In this document: piece after piece, positions 26,701 through 39,300 of the stretch
Layout: every line of letters starts with the position of its first letter
Position numbering within the stretch: the first letter of the stretch is position 1
Assembly (NCBI GenBank): GCA_013399875.1
Contig: VXAZ01007724.1
Coordinates: forward strand, 124,001 to 188,000
Origin: Gymnorhina tibicen
Taxonomy: Eukaryota; Chordata; Aves; Passeriformes; Artamidae
Length of the DNA stretch: 64,000 bases
Reading direction: 5' to 3'
Program-made: the position numbers and the translations under genes
Notes under the pieces: generated by a model
The model's input: only the letters and a program-made list of their open reading frames with translations
What the model was told of the DNA's origin: nothing
The model's database searches: none

Positions 26701-29700
26701 ATGACAAACACATAGCAGAGGCACTCCTTGCCAGCTAACATTGATTTCCTTTGTGGAAGATGGCAAAATGTCATTTTCCTACATTGGCTAAATTTCACAG
26801 CCATTTACAAAATCAGTATATGTTGAGAAGTCAGTATTCTCCAAGTCTGAATGTCATCCAAGATCAAATCACAGATACTTTATCTACTTTAATATATAAT
26901 ATAAACCAGGCTTCATGTGGAATCTGTTGTAGATACTTAGTCTCTTCTCAACTATATGATTACAAAGTGACTAAAGCTGTCACTTCAGCATGGAAATGAT
27001 CGTCTCCTCATAAGCATTTTCTTTTTGACATGCCTTAGGTTTGGTCATTTAAGCTTAAGGCTTAAGCATTAAGCACTTGAAGTTTCTGAGGTTTTTTTTA
27101 ATGCAAAAAGTAGAGCAGTGGAGGGAAAAAGAAGCTGGAGACAGAGACTCTGGAATTAGATGATACTGTGATTTCACTCCATAGAAGGGTCTTCTGATAA
27201 CAAACAAGCAATAACAAAAAGACTTTCAATGACAATCTATTGGTTAGTTTATCTCACACATAATAATTTCAAAATAGATGTGCTGAGGAAAGAAATAATT
27301 AATCTTACAGGACAGTGCAACCTGGAAGCCCAAGTCAAGCAGAGGCCCCAGCAGTACAGAATTTGTTCTTTAGAGATAAATCTTATGAAACATTATCACA
27401 GGATGATAGATAACTCAAAGTTATACTGTCTTTTCAGTGATTCAGAACCACCTAGTTGGGACCACTTTTTAGCATATTGATCACTTGTCTTGCACTGAAA
27501 TGTTTATTTGCCCTTCCCTAATATTTGTTGAACACTGTCTTACTTTTTTATTTCCTTAGACTAGATGGTAACATCTGATAAAAAGACATGTACTTTTGTC
27601 CTTTGTTTTGAATTTTTTTTAGTGCTACAACTTCTCTGAAACTTTGTTGTGAAATGGAAATAAAAAAAAGCTCCTTACAAATATGTAAAGGAGTCCTGTT
27701 AGCTGAAGAATACAACATTGAGCTGGCCCAGCCTTTGGCATTAAACCAGTGCTTGTAGAGTCCCTCATGGTAGCACTAATCTTGAGTGTTAAACTGCAGT
27801 GTTGCCAAGGTCAGGAGTCATTCACACTTGCAACAGGAGCTAAGGGAAAAATACAAGACTGACCCAAATAGTGAGCAAATGCTGTTGTATCCCTGAAATA
27901 CCTCACCTATAAATTTTCATCTGTAGAACTACTATTAGAGAATTAAAACTTTGCTATGAAATATTAGCTACTTACAAGCAACACTTCTGAGATATTTTCA
28001 GCAAAAAACACTTCTGAGATAGCTTCACTGCATGTTTTACTTTATTATTGGTTATAACAATTTAACATTTATTGTTAAATTATATAATTTTAAAAATATC
28101 AGAAAAAGTTGAAAGCAATTGCAATTAATGCTTAAAAGATTTTTTTTTACATTAGTTTTTTACAAGTCCTAATTCTTCTATATTTGCTTTTATTTGAGGT
28201 TTTCAGAACATTATTTTTCCTTTAATAAGCATTTAATAAGGGATATTCAGTTGATAGACAGACCTACTCAGTTTCCAGGGCTTTGAATGAGGTGTCTCAA
28301 TAAGAGCACTGAAGAACACTAAACAGTCATGAGATAAGAGGGAAGGTCCTTGTGCCCATAATTGCTCTAAAGACAGGAAATAGGATCTCTTCTGTAAATT
28401 GTATATTCCACAAGGAGAGAAAGTCACAGTGATTCCCTGTTTATGTTGGGCCAGTTGTTGATCAGTGTAATACATGTCTTATAAAGAGTATTATTATCAG
28501 CCCACCAAATCTACTTATGATATTGAATTTTTCAAAGAAGAAAAGAGGAAGGGCTGAAATGAAAGACCTTCCAATACTCAGTACCCAGGCAATACAATGA
28601 CAAGCAAAATTCATTATACATAAACATAAAGCCTTAACTTCACACATACGATAGTGATCTCTGATCTGGCTATTACCTCTAATGGTATTGGTCTTATGGC
28701 AGGCACTTTTTTGCATCCCGTGCTTTCTAGTGGTTAAAAAGCAAAGTCACCCTTAGAAATTGCTCTGAAAGTACTAAAGATCAAAGCAGAGATATACTAT
28801 GAAGCATGAACTATTATAGAAACTATAAACCACTGCATACTTGCATCTTGAATCTTGATTCTATCTCAAGGTGAATACAGAGGAATTGGAGAAAGTTTAA
28901 AGGAGGAAAAGATGAATGATGAAAAGTCTGGAAGGGTTTTATCAGGGATTGCCCCAGTTAAGTAGGACTGACTCACTCTGGACAAGAGACAGCTAAGGGA
29001 CAATGTGGTAGAGATTTATGCATGTCACAGAGATAATAAATAGGGATCAGCTGCACTCCCTCTTTCTCTCCCAAGAGAACTGGTAAATATCAATTGAAGA
29101 CAGTATGGAAAGATTAAAAAAAAAAAAGTTAGGTCTTCTTGCAGCATGCAATTAAACTGCAAATTTCCTTGGTGCATGAGGTAGCAGATATCAAAAATTT
29201 ATGTTTGTTATAGGATTTCATATGAGTTTCATATGAGATGGTTATTAAAGTATTAAAAATACACAAACCACATTTGGGTCAGGAAATGACCTGAAAATGA
29301 TCTGATACCAGGGAATTATTTGTGGTAAGTATCATAAATACCTCCCATGTTCCTATACTGTCTTTTAGGAGCCAGCTTTTGGCTACTGTTAGAGTGAAGA
29401 CAACTTTGATCAGGCTATAGTCAGACAAAGTTTTGGCATTTTTATAGTTTCAGCTTTAAACAGAAATATGATACCATGCATTTGTGTATATTGCTTTTAA
29501 GGATTTGATGAAAATAATGTTATTACTAGTAACATATTCCTCAGGAAAGACATAAGCTCATAATTGAAACACACAACCTGAGCAATGATGCAAAACAAGC
29601 ACAAGCAGTGTTGTGTGTTCAATCCATGCAGAAAAGCAAAAGCACTTGTTAAAATCCTGGACTGCAATGAAGTGCATCAGTCAGAAGAGCAGTGGCTGGG

Positions 29701-30205
29701 ATATGATTCATCTATTCAGTCTCAGTTCTGGCCCTCCCCATGCTCATAGTTGTGAAAAACCCATTCAAGATCTTTTGTGTAATGACCCTGCATAGACCAG
29801 GGCAACCAACACGCAAAGAGTGAGGATATGAGCCATGCTCACCAGCCATTCCAGTGAGCCGTATTTCAAACATTGCTACTATGTGGCACTCAGATGAGAG
29901 ATGTTAAATCTGCTTCATTCACTTTGTTCAGGATACTGGCTTGTCAAATTCTATCCCTTATCTGACTAAAGTTTTACCTATCTTTACATAAGATACTTTG
30001 AGTATTTTTTTTTGGAGCAGCAAGAAAGAGATATTGAACAAATGTCAAAATTTTCTCCCTTCTGCCTAATACAATTAAAATTTCAATCAAATGCAAAATG
30101 CTAAAATGAAATCAGAAAGAATTATGACATGTTCCAAACTTCTGACATATGTATCATTAACAAAGTAATTGTTATCACTGGGAGAAATATAGCTGTGAGA
30201 GTTAC
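23731..30205 (-). other. CDH18: CDH18 intron between the 122-nt and 118-nt exons, about 6.5 kb
   Basis: A phase 0 intron, donor gtaact and acceptor tttatttcag. Its main identifiable content is an avian solo LTR at about 24769-25358. The remainder is unremarkable AT-rich sequence with short chance ORFs and small local duplications near 27980-28025 and 29210-29240. Confidence 0.85.
24769..25358 (+). mobile_element. Avian endogenous retrovirus solo LTR
   Basis: This stretch is richer in GC than its surroundings and matches an avian ERV long terminal repeat I recognise. Diagnostic blocks in order are tagagtcaattttcttcaca, ctggtatggggctgtg, acaccccaccagtgag-like sequence, gacacagccaggacagctga, atgatgtcatgctcgcttat with a TATA-like box near 25037-25044, gaagatggctgaacacctgc, and the terminal agttgccagctggggttaag. 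It ends in CCATGACA, compatible with a TG...CA terminus. The 5' limit is uncertain. No gag, pol or env sequence adjoins it, so it is a solo LTR left by recombination. No clear target-site duplication was found. It lies antisense to CDH18. I give no Repbase name because I cannot check one. Confidence 0.8.
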
Positions 30206-30327
30206 CTGACCAGGCTTTGTGTTTTCACAGACGACTATATCATAATCTCTGGCAAGCTCTGGAGGATTGTCATTGACATCCAGGATTCTAACACCAACTG
30301 GAACGTGGCTCACTAGCCTAGGATTGT
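30206..30327 (-). CDS. CDH18: CDH18 exon: EC4-EC5 junction (122 nt)
   Basis: It encodes the end of EC4 and the start of EC5. The acceptor gtgtgttttgcag precedes AC AAT CCT, completing an Asp codon (phase 1). The donor is GGTCAG|gtaact, phase 0. Visible residues are DNPRLVSHVPVGVRI, the complete calcium linker LDVNDNPPELA (DxNDN motif) and DYDIVVCENTKPGQ, which carries the first EC5 cysteine. The 122-nt length is the usual one for this exon. Frame and phases agree with the exons on both sides. Confidence 0.97.
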
Positions 30328-32714
30328 CTGCAAAACACACAGGATGGTATTAAGCCTTTTGAAATACTCAATATTGCATGTCATCCTCAATTTAATAGTG
30401 GTTTATTAGCACAATAACTAGATGAAAACTGGATGCAGCTACAGAAATTTAGGTAACAACATAATAAAAGATGTTTGTTGTGCTTCATTAACTGTTTTGA
30501 AAAACAGCAATTAAAAAGAGTGGGAAGTATTGTATGAGTATTAAGCCACTTATATCAAATACAAGTTATTCTGGAAATGAAGTGGGAGGAAGCTGCTGGA
30601 CTTATACTGTCACACTGTTGCTAAGAAATGATCAATTTCTTGGTAATGAATGTTAAAGTGTCATTACAGTATTGAATTAAATCTAATACAAAAAATATTA
30701 AAGCATTTTTCTTTTTCACAGTTCCTTAAAGAATTCAGAAAATTAAATGCAACTATAATAATAAAACATGAATGCAGAAGTACATATAAACCTTTCCGAA
30801 GCTTGAGTTCAGGTTTTTCACAAGTTACTATGGTATTTCACATAGTAGCTAGTGATTGTTGCTTTAGCAGAAGAAAAGAAAGAAAATTTAGCAGAAGTGA
30901 GTCTGGCTTTTGCAGGAAGAAAACAACATTTAAGTAACAATGCCTTAGGCTGTGATCTGTACTTTCATGAGACCTCACCCTCAGAAAGATTACACCCTCA
31001 AAAAAGCACAATAAATAGAATCCTTTCAACAAGAATACACTTTTCCATGATAAAATGGAAAAAAAACCCACAACTCTTTTCAATCCATAACACCCTTGTT
31101 CTTACTTCTAAGAACTAAGGTGATTTTATTTTGTTGAAAGAATTATGTATTTAAACTTTTCATAATTAACTAATATTCAGCTTCTGGAGTCCATACCAGT
31201 ATCAATCAGTTAGATGAAAACCTTCATCTTACATTCACCAGCTAAATGAGACTATCAGTAAAAGACAGTAAAGTCAATGTTTCAAATGCAATAAAATGGA
31301 AGAATGGGGTATTATAGATTGACATTTTAAAAGTTTGTGTCCCTGTGTGTGTTCATGAGAAGAAAGAAAATTTTAAAAGAGAGAAACATTAGTAGTCCAA
31401 ACTTCATTCACCATGTTTTTTTTGTTTGTAATGAATCCCTACCATGTTTCTGTTAAAAAGGGTCATTTGTAAAATGCCTTATATTTGTCACACCTTTAAT
31501 GATCTCTGCTCAGAATTCTGGAAAACATTGATTAGACACATACTTGGCTTTAAAGCCACCAGTGATGTATGCACACAATGCAATTTGATAAATGGAGAGA
31601 TGTATCCTTCTTGGTTTTCACATGGGATACTAGCCAAAGTATCCAGGTCTTAGATGTTCCATCAGGTTTTTCACATTTTCTTTTTAACTAATATGTGTAT
31701 GTTCACATGATGATTTTAATTCACTTTCGGAACTTAGTCAATCATCATAAAATGTGAATAGAAAGGAGATAAAAAAGTCAAGAGAAAAGGAAGAATTAAC
31801 TAACAGAGGAATGCTATTCCCAACTACCATTAGCATTAGAAGTTAAAAGAACCTGCTCAGAAGACATTTACAAACTTACAAGTTCCATTTTCTTACTGAA
31901 ATTTTCCCTGATGGTTGTTTTTTTTGGCTTTACGCTGAACCTGTGAACATCTTTGTTACAGGTGAACTAAGGGACTAAACTGGACTATCTCAGCTGTGTG
32001 TATGCAAGACTGAGGCTTTCTATTGCTATTTCTATTCCACACCTTTAGTGAAAAACATTGAGGAAAGTGAAAATGCTAGGGACATACGAAGTGAAGGTGA
32101 GGAAGAATGACACTTGGCTATCCACTAAGTATTTGGGAGAAGGGAACCACTTATCTATCTTTGCTGTTCTTTCTGAAGGAAGCAATCTTCTCTCCAGGAG
32201 AACATTTGCAGTATGAGTATTAATACAAAAAGATGTTTGTTCCTTTCCTGGATGTAGGTCAACATATTGTGTAGAACAGCACAAGCAGTAGAGATTTAAA
32301 ATTTCTTACTGCTCACTTAAATATAGCTTACAACTCATTTAGGTAACTTCCTCTGTCAACATAACTGGACAATTAAACTATAAAAATCCTCTAATTATAG
32401 TTACAGAACAAGATATCTATGGCCCAAAGAAACTTTTGTTTTAAGGCTTTGTTGGGGAGGTTCTTGCAGATAATTTGTGAGGTATGTGAACTAGAAAGTG
32501 GTATAAATTAAAGCAAGGACACAACGCTCATAAAGAGAGAGTACATAAGTCATAGCAAGGAGTTGGAAGGCAGAGATCACTGTAAAGAGTTAAAGATGAA
32601 TAAATACATTTAGGAGGGGATTCATAAATTACAATGAAGAATTTGAAGATCTTAATACTATTGAAAAACTGGAAGAGTTCTAGCAAGAAGGCAACAGAAG
32701 TTGTGATTATCAGA

Positions 32715-32820
32715 TAATCATAGGATCACTGAAAAATCTTAGTTGAAAGACTTAGTTGAAAGACTTCTGGAGGTCACTGGTCCAGTTTCCAGCTCAAAGC
32801 AGGGTCATCTTCAAAGGTAT
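32715..32820 (-). mobile_element. CR1 retrotransposon fragment (3' end)
   Basis: The plus strand reads as the reverse complement of a CR1 3' region: tcataggatcactgaaaaat, then ttctggaggtcactggtcca, gctcaaagcagggtcatctt, caaaggt. This is the familiar CR1 end with its 'ggaggtcatctggtccaa' and 'gctcaaagcaggg' blocks. A 13-bp unit, cttagttgaaaga, is duplicated at the terminal part. Only about 100 bp remain. Confidence 0.75.
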
Positions 32821-35297
32821 AAGTGGGCACAATACATCTAAGAGGAAGGGAGTGAAAAAGCAGGGAGAGCACAGGGCAGAGGGTACCACAGAGAAAGGAC
32901 TGCTCTGTAGGCCTGGCATGTTTGGAATAGTTACTGGGGAAGGAAAAATCAAACTTTTTAGTCCAGTGCGTGACAAAAAGAGTTAAATACTTTTGTTTCT
33001 GTACAGTGTTCCAGACCTCTTTGCCCCACCTTGAATGTGTCCTCTTGTATGCCTGTCGCTACTGCCCACAGCAGTCTTACTCGAGTCAGTTAGATTTGCA
33101 GTGGTTTTACAGAGAGGTTTTATGGAAATTCAGGTTTACCTTTATTTCTTTTGCAGCTGTTCTGCAGTACAAAGAATTTATAAATACCTCATCAGTTTGA
33201 AGGAGCTCTTTAGGCACAAGGTAATATTAGTAACTCTCTGGAAACCGGTACTTCATGGGATCACTGACATTTGCAGGCAAATTTCCATACTGACAGGCTA
33301 CTCACTACAAAATGCTAATGGGTAAAGTATTAACACCACTTACCAAAACAGTCTTGAAGAGTGTGCATACAGCATAGATTTGCATGCAAGGTGACAGAAC
33401 AGTTTACAACGGGGGAAGAGAATGAGAAGGAATTGAAGGAAATACAAGGTTTTTTCCTTTTTTTAAGTTTTGATTTTGAGAACTAACATAAACTCCAATA
33501 TTTTTCAAGAATACAATTCACCTGCAATCTCCAAACCAATCTAATAACTGGCACTTTTAATAGTACATTTTTCTTAATTAGACAAATTTCTTGCAGCAGC
33601 TTGGCAGATTTCCAGTTTTAAGATAATCAGTGCTGACATAAATTTCAGGCCTGCACATTACAAAATATTCTGGGTCCTATTAGCATTATGCCTCAAGAGT
33701 AGATTTTTCAAAGTGAATGCTCTCTGTTTTAAGGGGTAACTGAAGCAGAAACATTGCTCTGATTCACCTATGCTAGGGACTTGCTTTCTTATGCTTGAGA
33801 CTTTTCCCAGAATAAATAGTTCTTTTTTCAGAATACTAAACATCTGAAAAGTGAATCAACTTCATTATCAGATCCTCTATTGGCAAGTCGACTATAAATT
33901 TACAGAAGACCCACTTAACAGCCAATGTGAAACCTTGAATCTTCACTTCGATTAGTTTCTGTGGGCAAACTTTAAAACCCTCATTTAAGAAGAAAGATTT
34001 TTAATACACTTACTGATGTCTGAGACTTCCTTTTCACACTAACAAAATTCCCAAAGGCTTTATGAAAATAAATTCTACCTGAATGACTTTCAGAATAGAA
34101 GTCCTGACGTCAACAATCTTTTGTGCATTTGTTTATTTTCCTTTTGCTTGTTTTGTTTTCTTGGTTTTATTCAACTTTTTATTAAAGTCAGACAGGTAGC
34201 TAACTGTAGACTTTTTCATAACTGTTTACTGTATAAGCCCATTTTGACATCTTTTCAAGACTTTACAATGCAAACCGATACTTAGGAAATTCAGCTAGCT
34301 CTCTATACTGTTACTTTTTAAAGAGAAGTACAAAGCACTAATCACAGTTCTCTAATAAATACTATTTTTAACACATTAGAAGAATAAACATAGATCTAGG
34401 AAGGATAAAATATACTACTGATACAAAGCTAAAGGGACAAAAGAATGTCCAATATGCAAATGAGAGTGGCAATATTCATAAAATACTGGGTTTAATTCAG
34501 GGTGGTCTATACGTGATAAACTAAATTTTCTGGCAAGGAGAAAATTATGCAGAATCTAGAAATAAGTGCAATGTTCCAGTCTGCTTTTTTCTAAGGAAGT
34601 GGGTATTTTTAAATAATGTTACCTGAAGGTGAATAGCAAATGTTTTATTTTTTTCTTGTAGCAAAATTTAGCTTTTCACTGATGAACACAAAGCTGAAGG
34701 TGCTGCTCAATTCTCTTGGATCACAGTAGTAGTGATAGCAGCAGCAGCTACAGATGCAATAGTACTAATCACAGCACTGCAGTAGACTGAAAACATTTAG
34801 AGCTTTCAGGCTGGAAACTCCCTCTTGCCTTAATGCAAGCAAAATTCTCACAGACAGTGTTGGTGTTGACTGCCTGATTAGAACAGGGCACCACAAAATA
34901 TACCAGTTCTGCGGCTGGAAATGCCTATTTTTTGATTTCTGTTATAGAACTTCAAATGGCGAAATAAATGTTATGTGATTCCAAATTCTATCCCTTCTCT
35001 GGGACCCCACCTTGGTAGCTAAGAAGAGCTATAACCTACCCCATTTTCAGGTGATAACGTAGGAATAGCTTCATCATAGCTTTTCCCAAGGAAACAGGAG
35101 AAGAAAATCCAGCATACCTAGAAGCCAGTGACTAGACCAATATAAACAGGGAATAAGCAGTGAAATTGGAATTAGGAGCATCATTTCTTGAATAGGATGG
35201 ACATCTAACTGCCTTTCGACAACTGTTGGTTTTTTTAAATACCTTTTTTGTAGGCTTTCCTTATAGCATTGATAAACACATTTAAAAGAACAGTAGA

Positions 35298-35578
35298 TGC
35301 TGCTACATCCACATGAATTTTGAATTCATGGAATTTGCAGGAATTGTTATTCCACCACTTCTCTGGGCAGCTTGTTCCAATGCCTGACCACCCTGTCAAT
35401 GAAGAAATTTTTCCTAACATCAAGATGAAATCTTCCCTGGTAAAACTTTAAACAATTTCCTCTTGTCCTCTCACTCATTACTTGGTAAAAGAGGGCAATC
35501 CCCACCTTGCTGCAACCTCTTCTCAGGCAGTGGTAGAGAGCAATAACATCTTCCCTGAGCCTCCTTTCCTCCAGGCTA
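35298..35578 (-). mobile_element. CR1 fragment, antisense part of an inverted chimera
   Basis: The plus strand carries reverse-complemented CR1 sequence: cttctctgggcagcttgttc, ccaatgcctgaccaccctgt, gaagaaatttttcctaacat, cctcttgtcctctcactcat, then cttccctgagcctcctttcc and tccaggctaa. These are CR1 ORF2-end/3' UTR blocks. The segment ends directly at a CR1 3' tail in the opposite orientation (35579-35638), with no recognisable spacer. Confidence 0.85.
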
Positions 35579-35638
35579 AATGGTTGGATTCAATGATCCT
35601 AGAAGCCTTTCCCAGCCTTAATGATTCTATGATGCTAT
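35579..35638 (+). mobile_element. CR1 3' tail, sense part of an inverted chimera
   Basis: tggttggattcaatgatcct, agaagcctttcccagcctta and atgattctatgatgctat are the canonical CR1 3' terminus with the ATTCTATG-type tail, here in sense orientation. It abuts the antisense CR1 segment at 35298-35578. About 90 bp of consensus between the two parts appears to be missing or reduced. Confidence 0.85.
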
Positions 35639-38227
35639 AAATTCATATTGCGGTGATGAATTAGCAGGCAGCTTGCCAAGGCTGAAAGTAAACTGTGTAT
35701 CATTGGTAATTTTGGACAGGGTACCAGTACTGTGTCCAGCTCTCACCAGTAGCAAAATAGCAGATATCCAGGTCGTCACTGCACCATGACCAATACAGTC
35801 TCAAAATTCAGACCCTGTAGTTTGTTTTTTTTTTTTACAGTCTACTTCAATGTGTTTCAGATTTAGAGAAATAATTTTGTGGCATGTTTCTGTTTCTTGG
35901 AAAAATAAAGTAAATGTTACCAATACCAAAACTCTTTCTGAAACTGAGCAAGCAGGCAGAATGCAAGTGAGGTCAAAGACAAAGAATGAACGTCATTTTT
36001 TGTCCCTTGGTAAAGGCAGGGCTTATGATAAAAATTTTATTTCTGTTACTTTAATGTACCTATAAAGATAATAATAAATAGAGCAAAACAGTACAAAAGA
36101 CAATATTTCTCTCTAATGATATTTAAAAAGGAATGTAGTGAATTTCATTGTTTAAGTCTATTCTCTACTGCTACAAAAAATCATTAGGTTTGAAGAAAAA
36201 ACTGAGACCAAAAATCACTATGAGGACATTTTATATTTATTGTAAGAAAAAATTCACTTCAAAGAAAAACTGAGACATGAATCTAGCAACAAACTCATTG
36301 GTATTAAACAATCATTCTGCTGTCCACCAGATACAAAGTGCTAGGAGATTATAAAACTGAAACAGCATTTTGTTCTGATTTAGATTACTTTCATAAGGAT
36401 ATTGTAAAGGAAACATTTTCTAAAAACTAATTATTTGACACAAGCTATTAGAGTTATTCTTGGTTATGTGGAAAAATTTAAAATGAGAAAATAAATTGTC
36501 ACAAATACTTGTTCTTTTCTTTTAAAGCTCTATGCCAGGAAACTATTCCTCCAAAGACTTATTTCCTTCAGGCAACGCATATATTTCTTTCATGTGTTTC
36601 AAAATAAATGGAAATGAATTGTGTATTTTTGTCTTTTGATTTCACTTTTTATAAAATAAATCAGCATGCCTCTTAATAGCATTAACAGAAATGCTATGTA
36701 TACTTTATATCTCCCCTCTAGCTTCAGTTATCCTTCTCCATATGACAGCCTCATGTAGTGCTATCAGGAGTAATATAGTTTAATATCCTACCAAAATCTT
36801 AGTAATGTCTTTTCTACAACCATAAAATGTGAAAAAGAACTGTCAAATTCTTCTCATAACTTGCTGTTTAATGATGGTAATATGAGTAGCAATATCCCTG
36901 TGATTCCAAAGAACAGATATAACTCCACCTCACTATAACAATACACTTTATCTCTTTATTTGATGTAATTATAGGGCTTTCTTTTTTCAACATCTTAAGG
37001 GGTTTTGTATTTCACTGCTGCAAATTATTATTTGTCTCTGTGAATCCTGTTTTCCTCTGACTTATGTGAGTGTATCTTTCTGTTATTGTTTTTACCATGA
37101 CTTATTAAAAAACGACTTATATTTTAATTAGAAAAGGCACTTTAATGTTTTGTACTCTAATTCTTATAAAATAACTGTTCCAAACTTTTATTCTTGTGAG
37201 CTATCCTGCCTTTTCACATATTTTAATTCTGAACAGGGTTTGTTGTCACTCTGTTAAAATATGTCTGAAAGTTATTTCTTTGAGCAGTTTTTTGCAGTGA
37301 CTGGATTTTCATGGTATCCTTTCCACAGCACACAGGGTATTGCATATTTTGTGAATGAAGTACTGCTCTAACCCAACACTTTGGTATTTTTTTCCCTGAA
37401 GTTCATATAAGGAATATGCACGGCAAATAAAATACAGAAGACGTATAAACAAAGACAAATATATTTGTTTGGTTGGAGTTTTTTTCCAATATCTGATTTT
37501 GTCTAATACCTTGGAGATTTCTGGGTTTTCTCCGTAAAATCAGCTGCATAATGAAGTCTCTTCAATATTTTGATTTCTAATCCATTACAGTATCAAAGCT
37601 CTGTACATACAGTATCCTTCATGTGGTGCTTTTTGCTGTCTCTTGACAGGTTTTCGTTAAGTCTGGGGGATCTGACAGAACCTGGCAGGAGCACCATTAT
37701 TTCAGTTCTCCTGTTCTATACAGCCTCACCACAGCTTTACAAATTAGGAACTCTCTTTTGACCCTTCAAACACAAGTTCTTGTGCCTATTATGTTCAAGT
37801 TGGTCCCTTAAGCAAATAGTGGAAAATTGCCTGATTTTCCAATTTCAGCCAACTGCAGAGCATTTTCAAGACACTCAAGAGCACCACAACTCCATTCCCA
37901 AACTACTGATGATCTGTCTAGTAAACCCAGCAATCCATTCTACACACTGACGTGATAAGCGGCTGATTAAGAGAAATGCGTGAAACCTTCCCAGTAGAAA
38001 GTACCTTTAAAATCTTTGAAATATAAGCACTTATCTTGCTTTCAAAAAAAAATCACATTTCTAATTAGAAGCACAGTTATTATCCATCTAAATGTTGAGA
38101 ATTTTATGAACTCCAGTAATCTTTTGATGTTAACATCATCTGAAAAACATATCTAGAAGCTGGTTTGCTCTGTTTTCTTCTTTTATTTTCTTCTCCACAC
38201 TCAAAACGCAGTTCCCAGTATCAAAAA

Positions 38228-39300
38228 ATCACAGAATCATTGATTTTGAAGGTGACTCTATAGATCCACAAGTCCGACTCCTCTGCTCAAAACTGGGTCT
38301 GTTAGGGTACATTAGTCTGGACCATGTCCAGTTGTGTTTTGAATATCTCCAAGACAGAGAATCCACAACCTCTAGATGTGACCTCTACCAGTTTTTGATC
38401 AATCCCACAGTAAAACTATTTTTCTTATTGGGTTTAAATGGAATTTTCTGTATTTCAGTTTGTGCACATTGCCTCCTGTCACTTTACTGGATAGTACTCA
38501 GATGAGTCTTTCCTCATGTTGGTCATCTTTAGTCACCTTTTAGAAACCCCCTCACAGTTGTTTAAACACACTGATAAGCTCCAGGCTGAACAATCCCAGC
38601 TTTCAGCCTCTGCTCATATGAGAGATACTCCAGTCCTTAATAACTTCCTGCCCCTGCATCAGACTTAGTCCAATATATCCATGTCTCTTTTGTGCTGGGG
38701 AGCCAAGATCTGGCAGCATTCCTTGCGTGGCCTCACCAGGGCTGTATAGAGGGGAAGGATCACCTCTCAGCCTGCTGACAACACGCTTTCTCACCCAGGG
38801 CAGAATGGCATTGGCCTCCTTTGCCACAAGGGTACATCACTGGCTCATGTTCAGATTTCATCCACCAGGATTTCCACATCCTTCTTTCAAAAGCTGCCCA
38901 CCTGCCAGTTGACCCTCCATGTGAACTAGTGCATAGGATTATTCCTCTCCAAGTGCTGGACTTTGCATTTCCTGTTATTAAATCTCTCTTCACAAGATTT
39001 CCTGTTCACCCACTTCTTCAGCCTGTTGAGACCCTTCTGGTTGTCAACATGACAGTGTGATGAGTCAGCCATTACTCCAGTTTTGTGTCATTTGCAAACT
39101 GGCTGAGAGTGCACTCTGTTCCACCAAACAGGTCATTAATGAAGAGATTAAAGAGTATTGTATCCTGAATCAACCACTGGGAGTACTTCCTAGTGATTGG
39201 ACTCCAGCTGCACTTCGGGCTGTTGGTTACAGCCCTTTGAACCTGCCATTTCAGACCATTTTCAATCCACTTCACCCTTCATTTATCTAGACTGTTCTTC
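38228..39300 (-). mobile_element. CR1 retrotransposon, 5'-truncated, about 1.1 kb, with decayed reverse transcriptase end
   Basis: The longest CR1 copy in the window, with its sense strand on minus. The 3' end is at 38228 (tcacagaatcattgattttg on plus). Reading from the 5' side, the minus strand still encodes the CR1 reverse-transcriptase segment LFNLFINDLFGG, CTLSQFANDTKLE (39275-39072), followed by the ORF2 C-terminal region with recognisable FPLYS/GEAT-like blocks in shifted frames. The catalytic FADD box reads FAND, and the frame is broken after it. It is a dead fragment; the protein is a non-LTR polymerase, not a host gene. Confidence 0.85.
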
